From Vibrio maerlii (GTDB lineage: Bacteria; Pseudomonadota; Gammaproteobacteria; Enterobacterales; Vibrionaceae), in contig NZ_QRHC01000013.1 of assembly GCF_003415655.1 (NCBI RefSeq), forward strand, positions 1 to 64,000: DNA of 64,000 nucleotides. Reading direction: 5' to 3'. Within the stretch, counting starts at the first letter, position 1. Each line of letters opens with the position of its first letter. Made by a program: the position numbers and the translations under genes. Positions 1 to 8,112 of the stretch are shown piece after piece. The notes below the pieces were generated by a model that saw only the letters and a program-made list of their open reading frames with translations, ran no database searches and was not told the DNA's origin.

Positions 1-272
1 TTTTTAACGTAATCGGCGTGTCCTGGGCAGTCTACGTGTGCGTAGTGACGAGTTGGAGTGTCGTACTCAACGTGAGAAGTTGCGATTGTGATACCGCGCT
101 CACGCTCTTCTGGAGCGTTATCGATAGATGCGAAGTCTTTCGCTTCACCGCCGTACACTTTTGAAAGAGTAGTACAGATTGCAGCAGTTAGAGTTGTTTT
201 ACCGTGGTCAACGTGGCCGATAGTACCAACGTTTACGTGCGGTTTCGTACGTTCAAATTTTTCTTTAGACAC
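1..272 (-). CDS. tuf: Elongation factor Tu, N-terminal part (runs off window start)
   Basis: EF-Tu carries aminoacyl-tRNA to the ribosome as a GTP complex. The first 90 residues are present and the rest lies beyond position 1. Reading from a GTG start at 272, the G1 loop GHVDHGKT is at residues 19-26 and the G3 motif DCPGH at 81-85, with the RGITI effector motif between them. It is the last gene of the rpsL-rpsG-fusA-tuf (str) order, 148 bp after fusA. The GTG start is supported by the normal MSKEKFERTKPHVNVGTIGH beginning. Whether this is tufA or tufB cannot be told from the fragment. Confidence 0.97.
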   Translation of the reverse strand, partial: MSKEKFERTKPHVNVGTIGHVDHGKTTLTAAICTTLSKVYGGEAKDFASIDNAPEERERGITIATSHVEYDTPTRHYAHVDCPGHADYVK

Positions 273-420
273 GATCGTGTTCCTTCCTAGTTATGATTCG
301 TCACGATCATTATTGATCGAGACGCGCCAGAAATTGCTATTTTATGCGCCAACTCGCGCTAGCGCAATATTTGGACGCATTGTTCTTCCAAAAAAGTTAT
401 TGAAAGATGCATCCAGTTTA

Positions 421-2517
421 TTAACCACGCTCAGCAATGATAGCTTTTGCAACATTGTTCGGCACTTCGGCATACTCACTAAACTCCATAGAGTAAGAAG
501 CACGACCTTGTGTCGCAGAGCGCAAATCAGTTGCGTAACCGAACATAACTGACAACGGAACTTGTGCACGAATTATCTTCAGGCCAGCTGTCCCCTCGTC
601 CATACCTTCAATGATGCCGCGACGACGGTTAATATCGCCAACAACATCACCCATCCAGTCTTCTGGAGTAGTTACTTCAACTTTCATCACAGGCTCAAGC
701 AGTACCGGTTGCGCATCAAGTGCACCGGTTCTGAAAGCCATCGAGGCAGCGATTGTAAACGCCATCTCACTTGAATCTGTTTCATGGTAAGAACCATCAT
801 ATAGTGTAGCTTTGATATCCAAAACTGGATAGCCAGCAAGCACACCATTGTTCATCTGCTCTTCAACACCTTTCGATACTGATGCGATAAACTCTTTTGG
901 TACAATACCGTTGTCAATTTCGTTAACAAAGACAAAGCCTTCGCCAACTTCTGAAGGTTCAATTTTAAGCCATACGTGACCATATTGTCCTTTACCCGCA
1001 TATTCACGGATAAATTTACCTTCTGCGTTTGCTGTACCACGAATTGTTTCTCGGTACGCTACTTGCGGATTACCAACATTACAGTTGACGTTGAACTCAC
1101 GTTTCATGCGGTCAACGATGATATCCAGATGCAGCTCACCCATTCCTGAGATCAGGGTTTGACCTGTTTCTTCATCTGACTCAACACGGAATGATGGATC
1201 TTCTGCCGCAAGCTTGTCTAACGCGATAGTCATCTTGTCCTGATCTGCTTGAGAAGCAGGCTCAACAACAATCTGAATTACAGGATCTGGGAATTCCATA
1301 CGCTCAAGAACAATCTTATGGTCTTGGTCACACAGAGTTTCGCCTGTTGTAACGTCTTTCAAACCGATGATAGCAGCGATATCACCCGCTCGAACTTCTT
1401 TTACTTCTTCACGTTTGTTTGAGTGCATCTGTACGATACGACCTAAACGTTCACGCTTTTGCTTCACTGAGTTGTACGCTGTCTTACCGCTTTCTACGAC
1501 GCCAGAGTAAACACGTACAAACGTCAATGTACCGACAAATGGGTCAGTTGCGATCTTAAACGCAAGAGCTGAGAACGGTTCGTTGTCATCGGCGTGACGC
1601 TCAACTTCATTTTCCTCAGCATCAATGCCTTTAATTGCAGGAACATCAACCGGTGAAGGAAGGTATTCAACAACTGCATCCAATACAGCTTGTACGCCTT
1701 TGTTCTTAAACGCACTACCACAAGTGGCAAGGACGATTTCGTTGTTCAGAGTACGAGTTCGTAGACCTTGTTTAATTTCAGCTTCAGACAGCTCACCTTC
1801 TTCAAGGTACTTGTCCATCAGTTCTTCAGATGCTTCTGCAGCCGCTTCTACAAGCTCAGTACGGTACTCTTCCGCCATCTCTTGCATATCAGCTGGAATC
1901 TCTTCGTAAGAGAAAGTCATGCCTTGGTCGGCTTCATTCCAGTTGATTGCCTTCATCTTGATTAGGTCAACCACACCCTTGAAGTTTTCTTCCGCACCAA
2001 TGTTTAGTTGGATTGGAACAGGGGTTGCACCAAGACGATCTTTGATTTGTTCAACAACGCGTAGGAAGTCTGCGCCTGTGCGGTCCATTTTGTTTACGAA
2101 TACCATGCGAGGTACGCCGTATTTGTCCGCTTGACGCCAAACTGTCTCAGACTGAGGCTCAACACCCGATGAACCACAGAACACAACAACGGCACCATCA
2201 AGTACACGCAAAGAACGTTCTACTTCAATCGTGAAGTCAACGTGTCCAGGAGTATCGATAATGTTGATACGGTGATCTTGGTATTGCGCTTCCATACCAC
2301 GCCAGAACGTAGTGGTCGCTGCAGAAGTGATCGTAATACCGCGCTCTTGCTCTTGCTCCATCCAGTCCATGGTTGCTGCACCATCGTGAACTTCGCCAAT
2401 TTTGTGAGAAAGGCCAGTGTAGAAAAGAATGCGTTCACTGGTAGTGGTTTTACCTGCGTCTACGTGAGCTACGATACCGATATTACGATAGCGCTCAATA
2501 GGGGTTTTACGAGCCAC
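421..2517 (-). CDS. fusA: Elongation factor G
   Basis: Ribosomal translocase GTPase of 698 residues, the usual length for a gammaproteobacterial EF-G. The P-loop AHVDAGKT is at residues 17-24, the effector motif RGITI at 59-63, DTPGH at 88-92 and NKMD at 142-145. The C-terminal domains IV-V end in AIIAERG. It lies between rpsG (166 bp upstream, with hairpins in the gap) and tuf, the classical str order. Fusidic-acid-relevant regions look ordinary. A second EF-G paralogue is common in vibrios, but gene order marks this as the housekeeping copy. Confidence 0.98.
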   Translation of the reverse strand: MARKTPIERYRNIGIVAHVDAGKTTTSERILFYTGLSHKIGEVHDGAATMDWMEQEQERGITITSAATTTFWRGMEAQYQDHRINIIDTPGHVDFTIEVERSLRVLDGAVVVFCGSSGVEPQSETVWRQADKYGVPRMVFVNKMDRTGADFLRVVEQIKDRLGATPVPIQLNIGAEENFKGVVDLIKMKAINWNEADQGMTFSYEEIPADMQEMAEEYRTELVEAAAEASEELMDKYLEEGELSEAEIKQGLRTRTLNNEIVLATCGSAFKNKGVQAVLDAVVEYLPSPVDVPAIKGIDAEENEVERHADDNEPFSALAFKIATDPFVGTLTFVRVYSGVVESGKTAYNSVKQKRERLGRIVQMHSNKREEVKEVRAGDIAAIIGLKDVTTGETLCDQDHKIVLERMEFPDPVIQIVVEPASQADQDKMTIALDKLAAEDPSFRVESDEETGQTLISGMGELHLDIIVDRMKREFNVNCNVGNPQVAYRETIRGTANAEGKFIREYAGKGQYGHVWLKIEPSEVGEGFVFVNEIDNGIVPKEFIASVSKGVEEQMNNGVLAGYPVLDIKATLYDGSYHETDSSEMAFTIAASMAFRTGALDAQPVLLEPVMKVEVTTPEDWMGDVVGDINRRRGIIEGMDEGTAGLKIIRAQVPLSVMFGYATDLRSATQGRASYSMEFSEYAEVPNNVAKAIIAERG

Positions 2518-2546
2518 GGTTGAATCCTCTTAACTTAGAGACTTAG

Positions 2547-2624
2547 GGACTATTGCTATGTCTAATACTAGAACTATTTAGCTGGGAGCTAAAAAACACA
2601 GGTCCTAGAAATAGCAATAGTTCC
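2547..2624. repeat. Imperfect inverted repeat between rpsG and fusA
   Basis: GGACTATTGCTAT (2547-2559) is repeated in inverse as ATAGCAATAGTTCC (2611-2624), one base longer, around a loop of about 50 bases rich in TAGCT/CTAG. It could fold in the rpsG-fusA transcript. Its wording (TAGGGAC, CTAGGAAC) recurs in the astA-argD gap, which suggests a dispersed intergenic repeat rather than an operon-specific signal. Confidence 0.55.
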
Positions 2625-2648
2625 TAGCTTGCGCATAGGAACTAAAGA

Positions 2649-2674
2649 AGTGGTGCAAGGAACCTTGCACCACT
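2649..2674 (-). other. Perfect 12-bp inverted repeat just after rpsG
   Basis: AGTGGTGCAAGG and its exact complement are separated by 2 bases (AA), starting 9 bases after the rpsG stop. The transcript would form a very stable hairpin, but the following bases on the minus strand (TCTTTAG) are not a full U tract. It may be a partial terminator or an RNA processing/stability element lowering fusA-tuf relative to rpsLG. The hairpin is seen; the function is inferred. Confidence 0.6.
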
Positions 2675-2683
2675 GAAAAGGTA

Positions 2684-3154
2684 TTACCAACGGTAATGAG
2701 CAAACGCTTTGTTCGCGTCAGCCATGCGGTGAACGTCTTCACGTTTCTTAACCGCAGTACCTTTGTTCTCAGACGCGTCTAGCATTTCAGCAGCTAGGCG
2801 TTGAGCCATAGATTTTTCACCACGCTTGCGCGCAGCTTCAACCAACCAACGCATAGCAAGTGCGTTACGGCGAACCGGACGTACTTCTACAGGTACTTGG
2901 TAAGTTGAACCACCAACACGGCGAGATTTAACCTCTACCGCAGGGCGAACATTTTCAAGAGCTTCTTCAAATACAGCTAAGTGATCTTTACCAGATTTCT
3001 CAGCCATTGAATCTAGTGCAGTGTAAACGATTTTCTCTGCAGTAGATTTTTTACCGTCAACCATAAGGATGTTAACGAATTTTGCCAGCAGTTCTGATTT
3101 GAACTTTGGATCTGGAAGGATCTTACGCTGACCGATGACGCGACGACGTGGCAT
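2684..3154 (-). CDS. rpsG: 30S ribosomal protein S7
   Basis: Primary 16S rRNA-binding protein that nucleates assembly of the 30S head. It has 156 residues, the standard length, starts MPRRRVIGQRKILPDPKF and includes the conserved RRVGGSTYQVPVEVRP stretch. It follows rpsL by 117 bp and precedes fusA, as in the E. coli str operon, where S7 is also the translational repressor. Whether S7 autoregulation acts here cannot be judged from sequence alone. Confidence 0.98.
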   Translation of the reverse strand: MPRRRVIGQRKILPDPKFKSELLAKFVNILMVDGKKSTAEKIVYTALDSMAEKSGKDHLAVFEEALENVRPAVEVKSRRVGGSTYQVPVEVRPVRRNALAMRWLVEAARKRGEKSMAQRLAAEMLDASENKGTAVKKREDVHRMADANKAFAHYRW

Positions 3155-3271
3155 GGAATTTCTCCGTTGTCTTATTCTTCAGGTTATCCAAAACTTTACA
3201 GTTTCTTCAAAAATTAATATTAATTTTAGTGTTTGGCCTTACTTAACGCTTCTCTTTAAAAGAAAAGACGA

Positions 3272-3646
3272 TTAAGACTTAGGACGCTTCACACCGTACT
3301 TAGAACGACCTTGTTTACGGTCATTTACGCCAGCACAGTCAAGTGCACCACGTACTGTGTGGTAACGTACACCCGGAAGGTCTTTAACACGACCGCCACG
3401 GATTAGAACAACTGAGTGCTCTTGAAGGTTGTGACCTTCACCACCGATGTACGAAGTTACTTCGAAACCGTTTGTTAGACGTACACGACATACTTTACGT
3501 AGTGCCGAGTTAGGTTTTTTAGGTGTAGTAGTGTAAACACGAGTACATACACCACGTTTTTGTGGACACGCTTCTAGTGCAGGCACGTTGCTTTTAACAA
3601 CTTGCTTTGCACGAGGCTTACGTACCAACTGGTTAATAGTTGCCAT
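3272..3646 (-). CDS. rpsL: 30S ribosomal protein S12
   Basis: Decoding-centre protein of 124 residues. TPKKPNSALRKVC holds Lys43 and GGRVKDLPGVR holds Lys88 (numbering with Met), the wild-type residues at the positions altered in streptomycin resistance. Asp89 is the site methylthiolated by RimO in E. coli. It is the first gene of the str operon, and a near-consensus promoter lies about 70 bases upstream. Confidence 0.98.
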   Translation of the reverse strand: MATINQLVRKPRAKQVVKSNVPALEACPQKRGVCTRVYTTTPKKPNSALRKVCRVRLTNGFEVTSYIGGEGHNLQEHSVVLIRGGRVKDLPGVRYHTVRGALDCAGVNDRKQGRSKYGVKRPKS

Positions 3647-3714
3647 TAACTAGCTCCTGATTTACTTAAAAGTAAGCTTTGTGAAAAATCTATCCCTGCA
3701 ATGAGGGACGCAAA

Positions 3715-3743
3715 ATTCTATTCAGGGATGGGAGGTGTGTCAA
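3715..3743 (-). promoter_or_regulatory. Predicted sigma-70 promoter of the str operon
   Basis: On the minus strand a perfect -35 TTGACA (3738-3743) is followed by a 17-bp spacer and the -10 TAGAAT (3715-3720). The bases after the -10 read TTTGCGTCCC, a GC-containing discriminator like those of stringently controlled ribosomal promoters. It lies about 70 bp ahead of the rpsL ATG. The match is seen directly; activity is inferred. Confidence 0.8.
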
Positions 3744-3843
3744 GGAAATAAACGGATCTTTTTTAATCAGTTTATGGCTATTTGGTAGGAAAAAGGATGA
3801 ATAGCATTCTAGCCATCTAATTGCAGTTCAGATGGCCAGTAGA

Positions 3844-4125
3844 TTAATCCCAAGTCATCGATTGAGTGTGTTGCTCTGTCAATTTCACAAAGCCGCTAAA
3901 ATCGACTTGAGAAACGTTGTTGTCTATTAGTCGAGAGAGCCCTCTAGCGGCAATATCGGACTCTAGCAGGTGGACTTGAGCTAAATGCGATGCAATCAAA
4001 CTAAAGTTATGGTGCGCAGAATTTGCAGCCGTTACGGCTTGCTCACACAATAGAACAGCATCGTTTTCACCTAGACAAAGCAACACTGAGCTTAACGCCG
4101 TGGTCGATTTAACGATATGAAGCAT
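3844..4125 (-). CDS. tusB: Sulfurtransferase complex subunit TusB
   Basis: The smallest subunit of the TusBCD sulfur relay, which receives persulfide from TusA and passes it via TusE to MnmA for 2-thiolation of tRNA wobble uridine. It has 93 residues, starting MLHIVKSTTALSSVLLCLGE, a typical DsrH/TusB opening. It is the third gene of tusDCB, 9 bp after tusC. The complex is cytoplasmic. Identification rests on size, opening sequence and the fixed tusDCB-rpsL neighbourhood shared with E. coli. Confidence 0.93.
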   Translation of the reverse strand: MLHIVKSTTALSSVLLCLGENDAVLLCEQAVTAANSAHHNFSLIASHLAQVHLLESDIAARGLSRLIDNNVSQVDFSGFVKLTEQHTQSMTWD

Positions 4126-4134
4126 AACGGTCCT

Positions 4135-4491
4135 CTAAAACGTCAGTATTTTCTTGGTACTAGACAACTTGAGCTTGAGCTCCTCGGTTGTCACTGTTTC
4201 CGCATCAATAATCAGTTCAGCGTATTGGATACCCTGAGCTTGCAGAGAAGCATCATGTACATAGACCTGTTCAACATCATAAAGATCAAATAGCTTAAAC
4301 ATTGGCGCATAGTCTTTCATCAAACTCGATGTGGTATCTTGACCTACCAAAAGCTGATTTACGCCTTCATCCATGAAGATCACGCAGATGTCTTCACAAT
4401 AAGCTGAGGCAGCTAGCAAGGCATCCACACCCTCTCGCCCAGCTGTCGAGCTATGTGGCGCACTGCGGAATACAAAAGTCATCGCACTCAA
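4135..4491 (-). CDS. tusC: Sulfurtransferase complex subunit TusC
   Basis: DsrF/TusC-like subunit of the TusBCD heterohexamer for tRNA 2-thiouridine synthesis, 118 residues. It opens MSAMTFVFRSAPHSSTAGREG, with the PHS/GREG stretch typical of TusC; M4 is an alternative start (MTFVFRSAPH). The start overlaps the tusD stop by 4 bases, implying translational coupling. TusC is structural, with no conserved catalytic cysteine expected. Confidence 0.94.
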   Translation of the reverse strand: MSAMTFVFRSAPHSSTAGREGVDALLAASAYCEDICVIFMDEGVNQLLVGQDTTSSLMKDYAPMFKLFDLYDVEQVYVHDASLQAQGIQYAELIIDAETVTTEELKLKLSSTKKILTF

Positions 4492-4880
4492 AACTGCACC
4501 ACCCTATCTTGTGTCAGCATCGCCTCAGCTAGGCTACCTAGTCCCGCTTGCTCAAAGCCTTTCGCTATATTCTCGCCTTCCAGCTTATGCTGAGTTGCCT
4601 CATCATGCCCAACGATACCTCTACGCAGCGCGGCGGCAACACAGGTTTCTAGGCTAATATCATGCTTAAGAGCAAGCTCTTGCCAGGCTTTGACTAAGTT
4701 AAACTCATCGTTAGCAGGTACAGTCAGCGCACTTCCATTGCTCACGCCGTCGCGATAGAAAAACACACTCACTAATTTGTGTCCTTCCTCTATAACAGCA
4801 TTAGCGAACTGATAGGCGTTATAAGCTGATTGACTGCCGTATACTGAACCATTCACCACTAGGGTGTAGTTTAAACTCAA
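4488..4880 (-). CDS. tusD: Sulfurtransferase TusD
   Basis: DsrE-family subunit that carries the persulfide in TusBCD, 130 residues. Cys80 in ISLETCVAAALRRGI corresponds to the catalytic Cys78 of E. coli TusD. It overlaps the upstream YheO-like regulator by 4 bases and tusC by 4 bases, so the four genes read as one operon upstream of rpsL, as in E. coli. Confidence 0.95.
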   Translation of the reverse strand: MSLNYTLVVNGSVYGSQSAYNAYQFANAVIEEGHKLVSVFFYRDGVSNGSALTVPANDEFNLVKAWQELALKHDISLETCVAAALRRGIVGHDEATQHKLEGENIAKGFEQAGLGSLAEAMLTQDRVVQF

Positions 4881-5599
4881 CTCTCGTCATCCTCTGTTTT
4901 ACGCTGACGAATATAAAGGTAGACGGTGTGCTTGGAGATATTCAAGCGATCAGCCACACGATTTATCGCATCTTTGATATCAAAGATACCCTTGTCATAG
5001 AGTTCCATTACGATCTGACGGTTCTTAGTATTGTTAGACACAGACTTATCGGCATTGATTTCTTCAATCGTGCGCTCAACCGTTTGGTCAACCAGCTCTT
5101 CAACGTCACTTGCAAAGTTGACTGAAGACGCTGCTTCATTTGCTTCCTCAGTTGGCATGAACGATTGCAGAACTTGAGAAAAAGGTGCATCGAGGTTGAC
5201 GTTGATACACAGTAAACCGATCACTCGATCGTCACCGTTACGAATCGCTACGGTAATAGACTTCATTAATACTCCGCCTTTTGCGCGAGTAAAATATGAA
5301 CGAGAGAAATTACGCTTTGAGCCTTCGATATCTTTCAGCATTTTCAATGCAAGGTCAGTAATCGGAGAACCAACCTGACGGCCAGTGTTTTCACCGTTAG
5401 CAATTTTGATTGCTGACGTGTTCAGGTCTTCAAGAGAGTGCAGAACGATTTCACAAAAAGGGCCAATCAAGCTCGCGATGCCATCCACCACAGCTTCATA
5501 TGAACGTAAGATGATTTTATCGTGCTCACTGAAAGGCTTTACATGTACCGACTCCATCTCAAGCAGCGAGTCAGTATTCACGGATTCCGTTGTTGTCAT
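4877..5599 (-). CDS. yheO: YheO-like PAS/HTH transcriptional regulator
   Basis: A 240-residue regulator with an N-terminal YheO-like PAS domain (about 27-140, including GPFCEIVLHSLED) and a C-terminal helix-turn-helix (about 190-235, INRVADRLNISKHTVYLYIRQRK). DauR of Pseudomonas, which controls D-arginine catabolism, has the same architecture, but the effector of YheO is not established. It is the first gene of the yheO-tusDCB operon. The N-terminal extension before the PAS domain is a little longer than minimal, so an internal start is possible. Confidence 0.9.
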   Translation of the reverse strand: MTTTESVNTDSLLEMESVHVKPFSEHDKIILRSYEAVVDGIASLIGPFCEIVLHSLEDLNTSAIKIANGENTGRQVGSPITDLALKMLKDIEGSKRNFSRSYFTRAKGGVLMKSITVAIRNGDDRVIGLLCINVNLDAPFSQVLQSFMPTEEANEAASSVNFASDVEELVDQTVERTIEEINADKSVSNNTKNRQIVMELYDKGIFDIKDAINRVADRLNISKHTVYLYIRQRKTEDDES

Positions 5600-5720
5600 T
5601 ATTTGCTTGCCTTAGCGCTTATTATCAACAAATTGATGTAAGTTTATCAGAAAAGTTTAAATTAACGACAGATTAAGATGCGAGAACTGTAGCCCTAGAT
5701 CAAAAAAAGCGATGATCAAA

Positions 5721-5748
5721 AAAGCCAATGAGTCTCCCCATTGGCTTT
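5721..5748 (-). terminator. Terminator of fkpA
   Basis: AAAGCCAATG and CATTGGCTTT pair perfectly around an 8-base loop and are followed on the minus strand by TTTTGATC. It lies about 40 bases after the fkpA stop. Confidence 0.8.
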
Positions 5749-5788
5749 GTACGTTAAGACATTACCCCAGGTTTTAAAAACCTTGAGA

Positions 5789-6562
5789 TTATTGCGCCGC
5801 TTCTTCTTTAGCGATGCTTACTAGCTCAACTTCAAATACAAGTGTTGAGTTAGCTGGGATAGTTGGAGTGTCTTGCTCGCCGTATGCTAGCTCAGGCGGG
5901 ATAACGAACTTGTACTTAGAGCCAACTTGCATTAACTGTACGCCTTCAGTCCAACCTGGAATTACACGGTTAAGTGGGAAAGATGCTGTCTCACCACGAT
6001 CGTAAGAGCTATCAAACTGAGTACCGTCTGTTAGTGTACCCTTGTAGTGTACTTCTACAGTATCTGTTGCCAGTGGAGAATCACCCTCAGCTGACGTCAT
6101 TACTTGATATAGAAGACCAGAATCAGTCTTAGACACGCCTTCTTGCTTCTCAAATTCAGCACGGAATTCTTCACCCGCTTGTACTGTTGCCGCTGCTTTT
6201 TCTTCTGCTTGTTGTTGCATCGTTTCTGCAACGCGCGCATCTAGCGCTTCAAGTGCAGCACGAGTTTCTTCTTCGTTTAGCTCGCCTTTTTCTGCAAATG
6301 CGTCTTCAATTCCTTTAAGAACTAGGTCTTTATTTAGAGTGATACCAATCTCGCTTGGCTTATCTAGGCTAGCGCTTAGGTAGTTAGCAAAAGATAGACC
6401 GATTGCGTATGCCGCTTTGTCATCTTCGCTCTGGAATACTACCGCTTTCGCTTCTTGTGCTTGCTCTGTTGCAGCTTCAGCTTTAGGTGCTTCTTCTTGC
6501 TGACAGCCTACTGCTAATGCAACAGTTGCTGCTAGCAAAGATACTTTAAAGAATGATTTCAT
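5789..6562 (-). CDS. fkpA: FKBP-type peptidyl-prolyl isomerase FkpA, probable lipoprotein
   Basis: Envelope prolyl cis-trans isomerase and chaperone of 257 residues. A hydrophobic signal (residues 5-19) ends in AVGC, so Cys20 may be lipidated. The dimerisation region (about 45-140, charged and helical) is followed by an FKBP domain (about 160-255) with VEVHYKGTLTDGTQFDSSYDRG and VIPGWTEGVQLMQVGSKYKFVIP. E. coli FkpA is soluble in the periplasm; the cysteine here suggests membrane anchoring. The position upstream of yheO, near slyX/slyD, matches E. coli. Confidence 0.93.
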   Translation of the reverse strand: MKSFFKVSLLAATVALAVGCQQEEAPKAEAATEQAQEAKAVVFQSEDDKAAYAIGLSFANYLSASLDKPSEIGITLNKDLVLKGIEDAFAEKGELNEEETRAALEALDARVAETMQQQAEEKAAATVQAGEEFRAEFEKQEGVSKTDSGLLYQVMTSAEGDSPLATDTVEVHYKGTLTDGTQFDSSYDRGETASFPLNRVIPGWTEGVQLMQVGSKYKFVIPPELAYGEQDTPTIPANSTLVFEVELVSIAKEEAAQ

Positions 6563-6730
6563 TAATTTGCTCCAATAAATGGCCTAGCCAATTTTGTATT
6601 GCACACCAATCAGTTAACGGGTGTACTTGAATGTGTTATACCAATATAGCGACATCGTAGGGCGATCACCAAGAATAACTCCGTGTCGCTAAAAGTATTT
6701 AGATCATAACCACAGTGGATGATTCACCCA

Positions 6731-7705
6731 ATGCGTGTAATTTCTCATTTAATCTTATGCTGTATTGTCATCGTTACGTTAAATGGTTGCTTCTTTTCTG
6801 ATAAAGAAGACCAACGATGGGAGATTGAACCCAAAGGGTCCACCAGCTTTGCACTTAGTCGTGATGGTCGATTTGCTCTGTTGTACTCACAACAGGAGCA
6901 GTTATTACTATGGGACTTAAAAGAAGAAAAACAACTTGCTACCCTAGGTGAACAGGACGCTCAAGCGAGCTCTGTGTCACATATTCGCATATCCGATAAC
7001 GGTCGCTTCGCGATTACCGCTACTCAAACCAACTTTGCCGTGTGGGATCTAACGATCAGTCAAGCCGATGGCTTATGGTCTATTTCGGATGGCCTGATTC
7101 GCGATGTCGATATTGCGAGTACGGGCGAGCAAGTGTTACTTGGTTTATCCAACGGTAAGGCAATCTTCATCGATTTAGTCACCGGGCGCCGCATAGAGTT
7201 CCTTGCACACCAAGAAAAAGTTAACACTGTGGCCCTCTCTCCCAATGGACGGTATGCCATTACAGGCGGAAATGACTACAAGGCCTACTTTTGGGATACC
7301 CGTAGCGGTCAAGCTTTACATGTATTTGAACACCCACAGAGAGTCAACCGAGTCGCCTTCCAAAGAGACGGTAAACTGGCTTTCTCATCTGATGGCGGCA
7401 ACGATGCTTACGTATGGGATATCAAAACTGGTAATAAACAAGCGGAGCTGAGTTCTTTTTCACGCCAGCTTATTTTCTCTACGGCTCGATTTTCCGATGA
7501 TGGTGCCATGCTGATCACGGGAACCCCTTCAGGGAGGGTCCAAGTCTGGGATACCTCTACTGGTGATGAACTTAATCGATGGGATGTTGAGCCGTTAAAA
7601 GATACTCGCCCTCCGCGTGCAGTCGTGTATGATGCTGCGTTCGATTCAGAGCAAAGAATTATCTCAGCCAGCTCGGCGGGAATTGCTCAGGCTTGGAAGC
7701 TTTAA
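6731..7705 (+). CDS. WD40-repeat lipoprotein of unknown function
   Basis: A 324-residue protein starting MRVISHLILCC, with a signal peptide ending LNGC, so Cys20 is a likely lipidation site. An in-frame ATG 12 bases earlier is possible, but the later start gives a normal-length signal. The mature part is a beta-propeller of WD40-like blades, seen as repeated VWDLT, FIDLVTG, YFWDTRSG, VWDIKTG and VWDTSTG ends and ending QAWKL. It probably sits on the periplasmic face of the inner or outer membrane as a protein-protein scaffold. It stands between fkpA and slyX, where E. coli has no such gene. No function can be assigned. Confidence 0.85.
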   Translation: MRVISHLILCCIVIVTLNGCFFSDKEDQRWEIEPKGSTSFALSRDGRFALLYSQQEQLLLWDLKEEKQLATLGEQDAQASSVSHIRISDNGRFAITATQTNFAVWDLTISQADGLWSISDGLIRDVDIASTGEQVLLGLSNGKAIFIDLVTGRRIEFLAHQEKVNTVALSPNGRYAITGGNDYKAYFWDTRSGQALHVFEHPQRVNRVAFQRDGKLAFSSDGGNDAYVWDIKTGNKQAELSSFSRQLIFSTARFSDDGAMLITGTPSGRVQVWDTSTGDELNRWDVEPLKDTRPPRAVVYDAAFDSEQRIISASSAGIAQAWKL

Positions 7706-7711
7706 GCCATA

Positions 7712-7790
7712 GAAGCTATGAGTCTTGGAAGCTATGAGTCTTGGAAGCTATGAGTCTTGGAAGATAGATATAAGTCTTGGAAACTATAAG
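7712..7790 (+). repeat. 16-bp tandem repeat after the WD40 gene
   Basis: GAAGCTATGAGTCTTG occurs three times without change (7712-7727, 7728-7743, 7744-7759), followed by a degenerate 20-base copy (7760-7779) and a partial copy. It begins 6 bases after the stop codon of the WD40 lipoprotein gene and fills the gap up to slyX. Confidence 0.95.
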
Positions 7791-7815
7791 GCCCTATTGG
7801 TAAGCAGAACCTAAT

Positions 7816-8046
7816 ATGAGTGATGATAAAGTAGAAGCGTTGCAACAACGTATTGACGATATGGAGTGTAAGATTGCATTCCAAGAGCAGACTATTGAAG
7901 AACTCAATGATGCCCTAACCCAGCAACAACTATTGATTGCTAAGATGCAAGATCAAATGAAGTATGTGGTTGGTAAAGTGAAGAATATGGATGAGGGCTC
8001 AAACATGTCTGATCCATCAAAAGAGCCGCCACCGCCGCATTACTAA
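7816..8046 (+). CDS. slyX: SlyX family coiled-coil protein
   Basis: A 76-residue, mostly helical protein with heptad-like hydrophobic spacing (IDDMECKIAFQEQTIEELNDALTQ as consecutive parts) and the proline-rich PPPPHY tail typical of SlyX. The biochemical role is unknown; the gene is named for its position near slyD. The location between fkpA and slyD matches E. coli. Confidence 0.93.
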   Translation: MSDDKVEALQQRIDDMECKIAFQEQTIEELNDALTQQQLLIAKMQDQMKYVVGKVKNMDEGSNMSDPSKEPPPPHY

Positions 8047-8112
8047 CCCAAAGCAAAACTGAATATTTGAGCTTGCGCTGTTAACCACACCACAAGCTCA
8101 ACGATGAAGATC

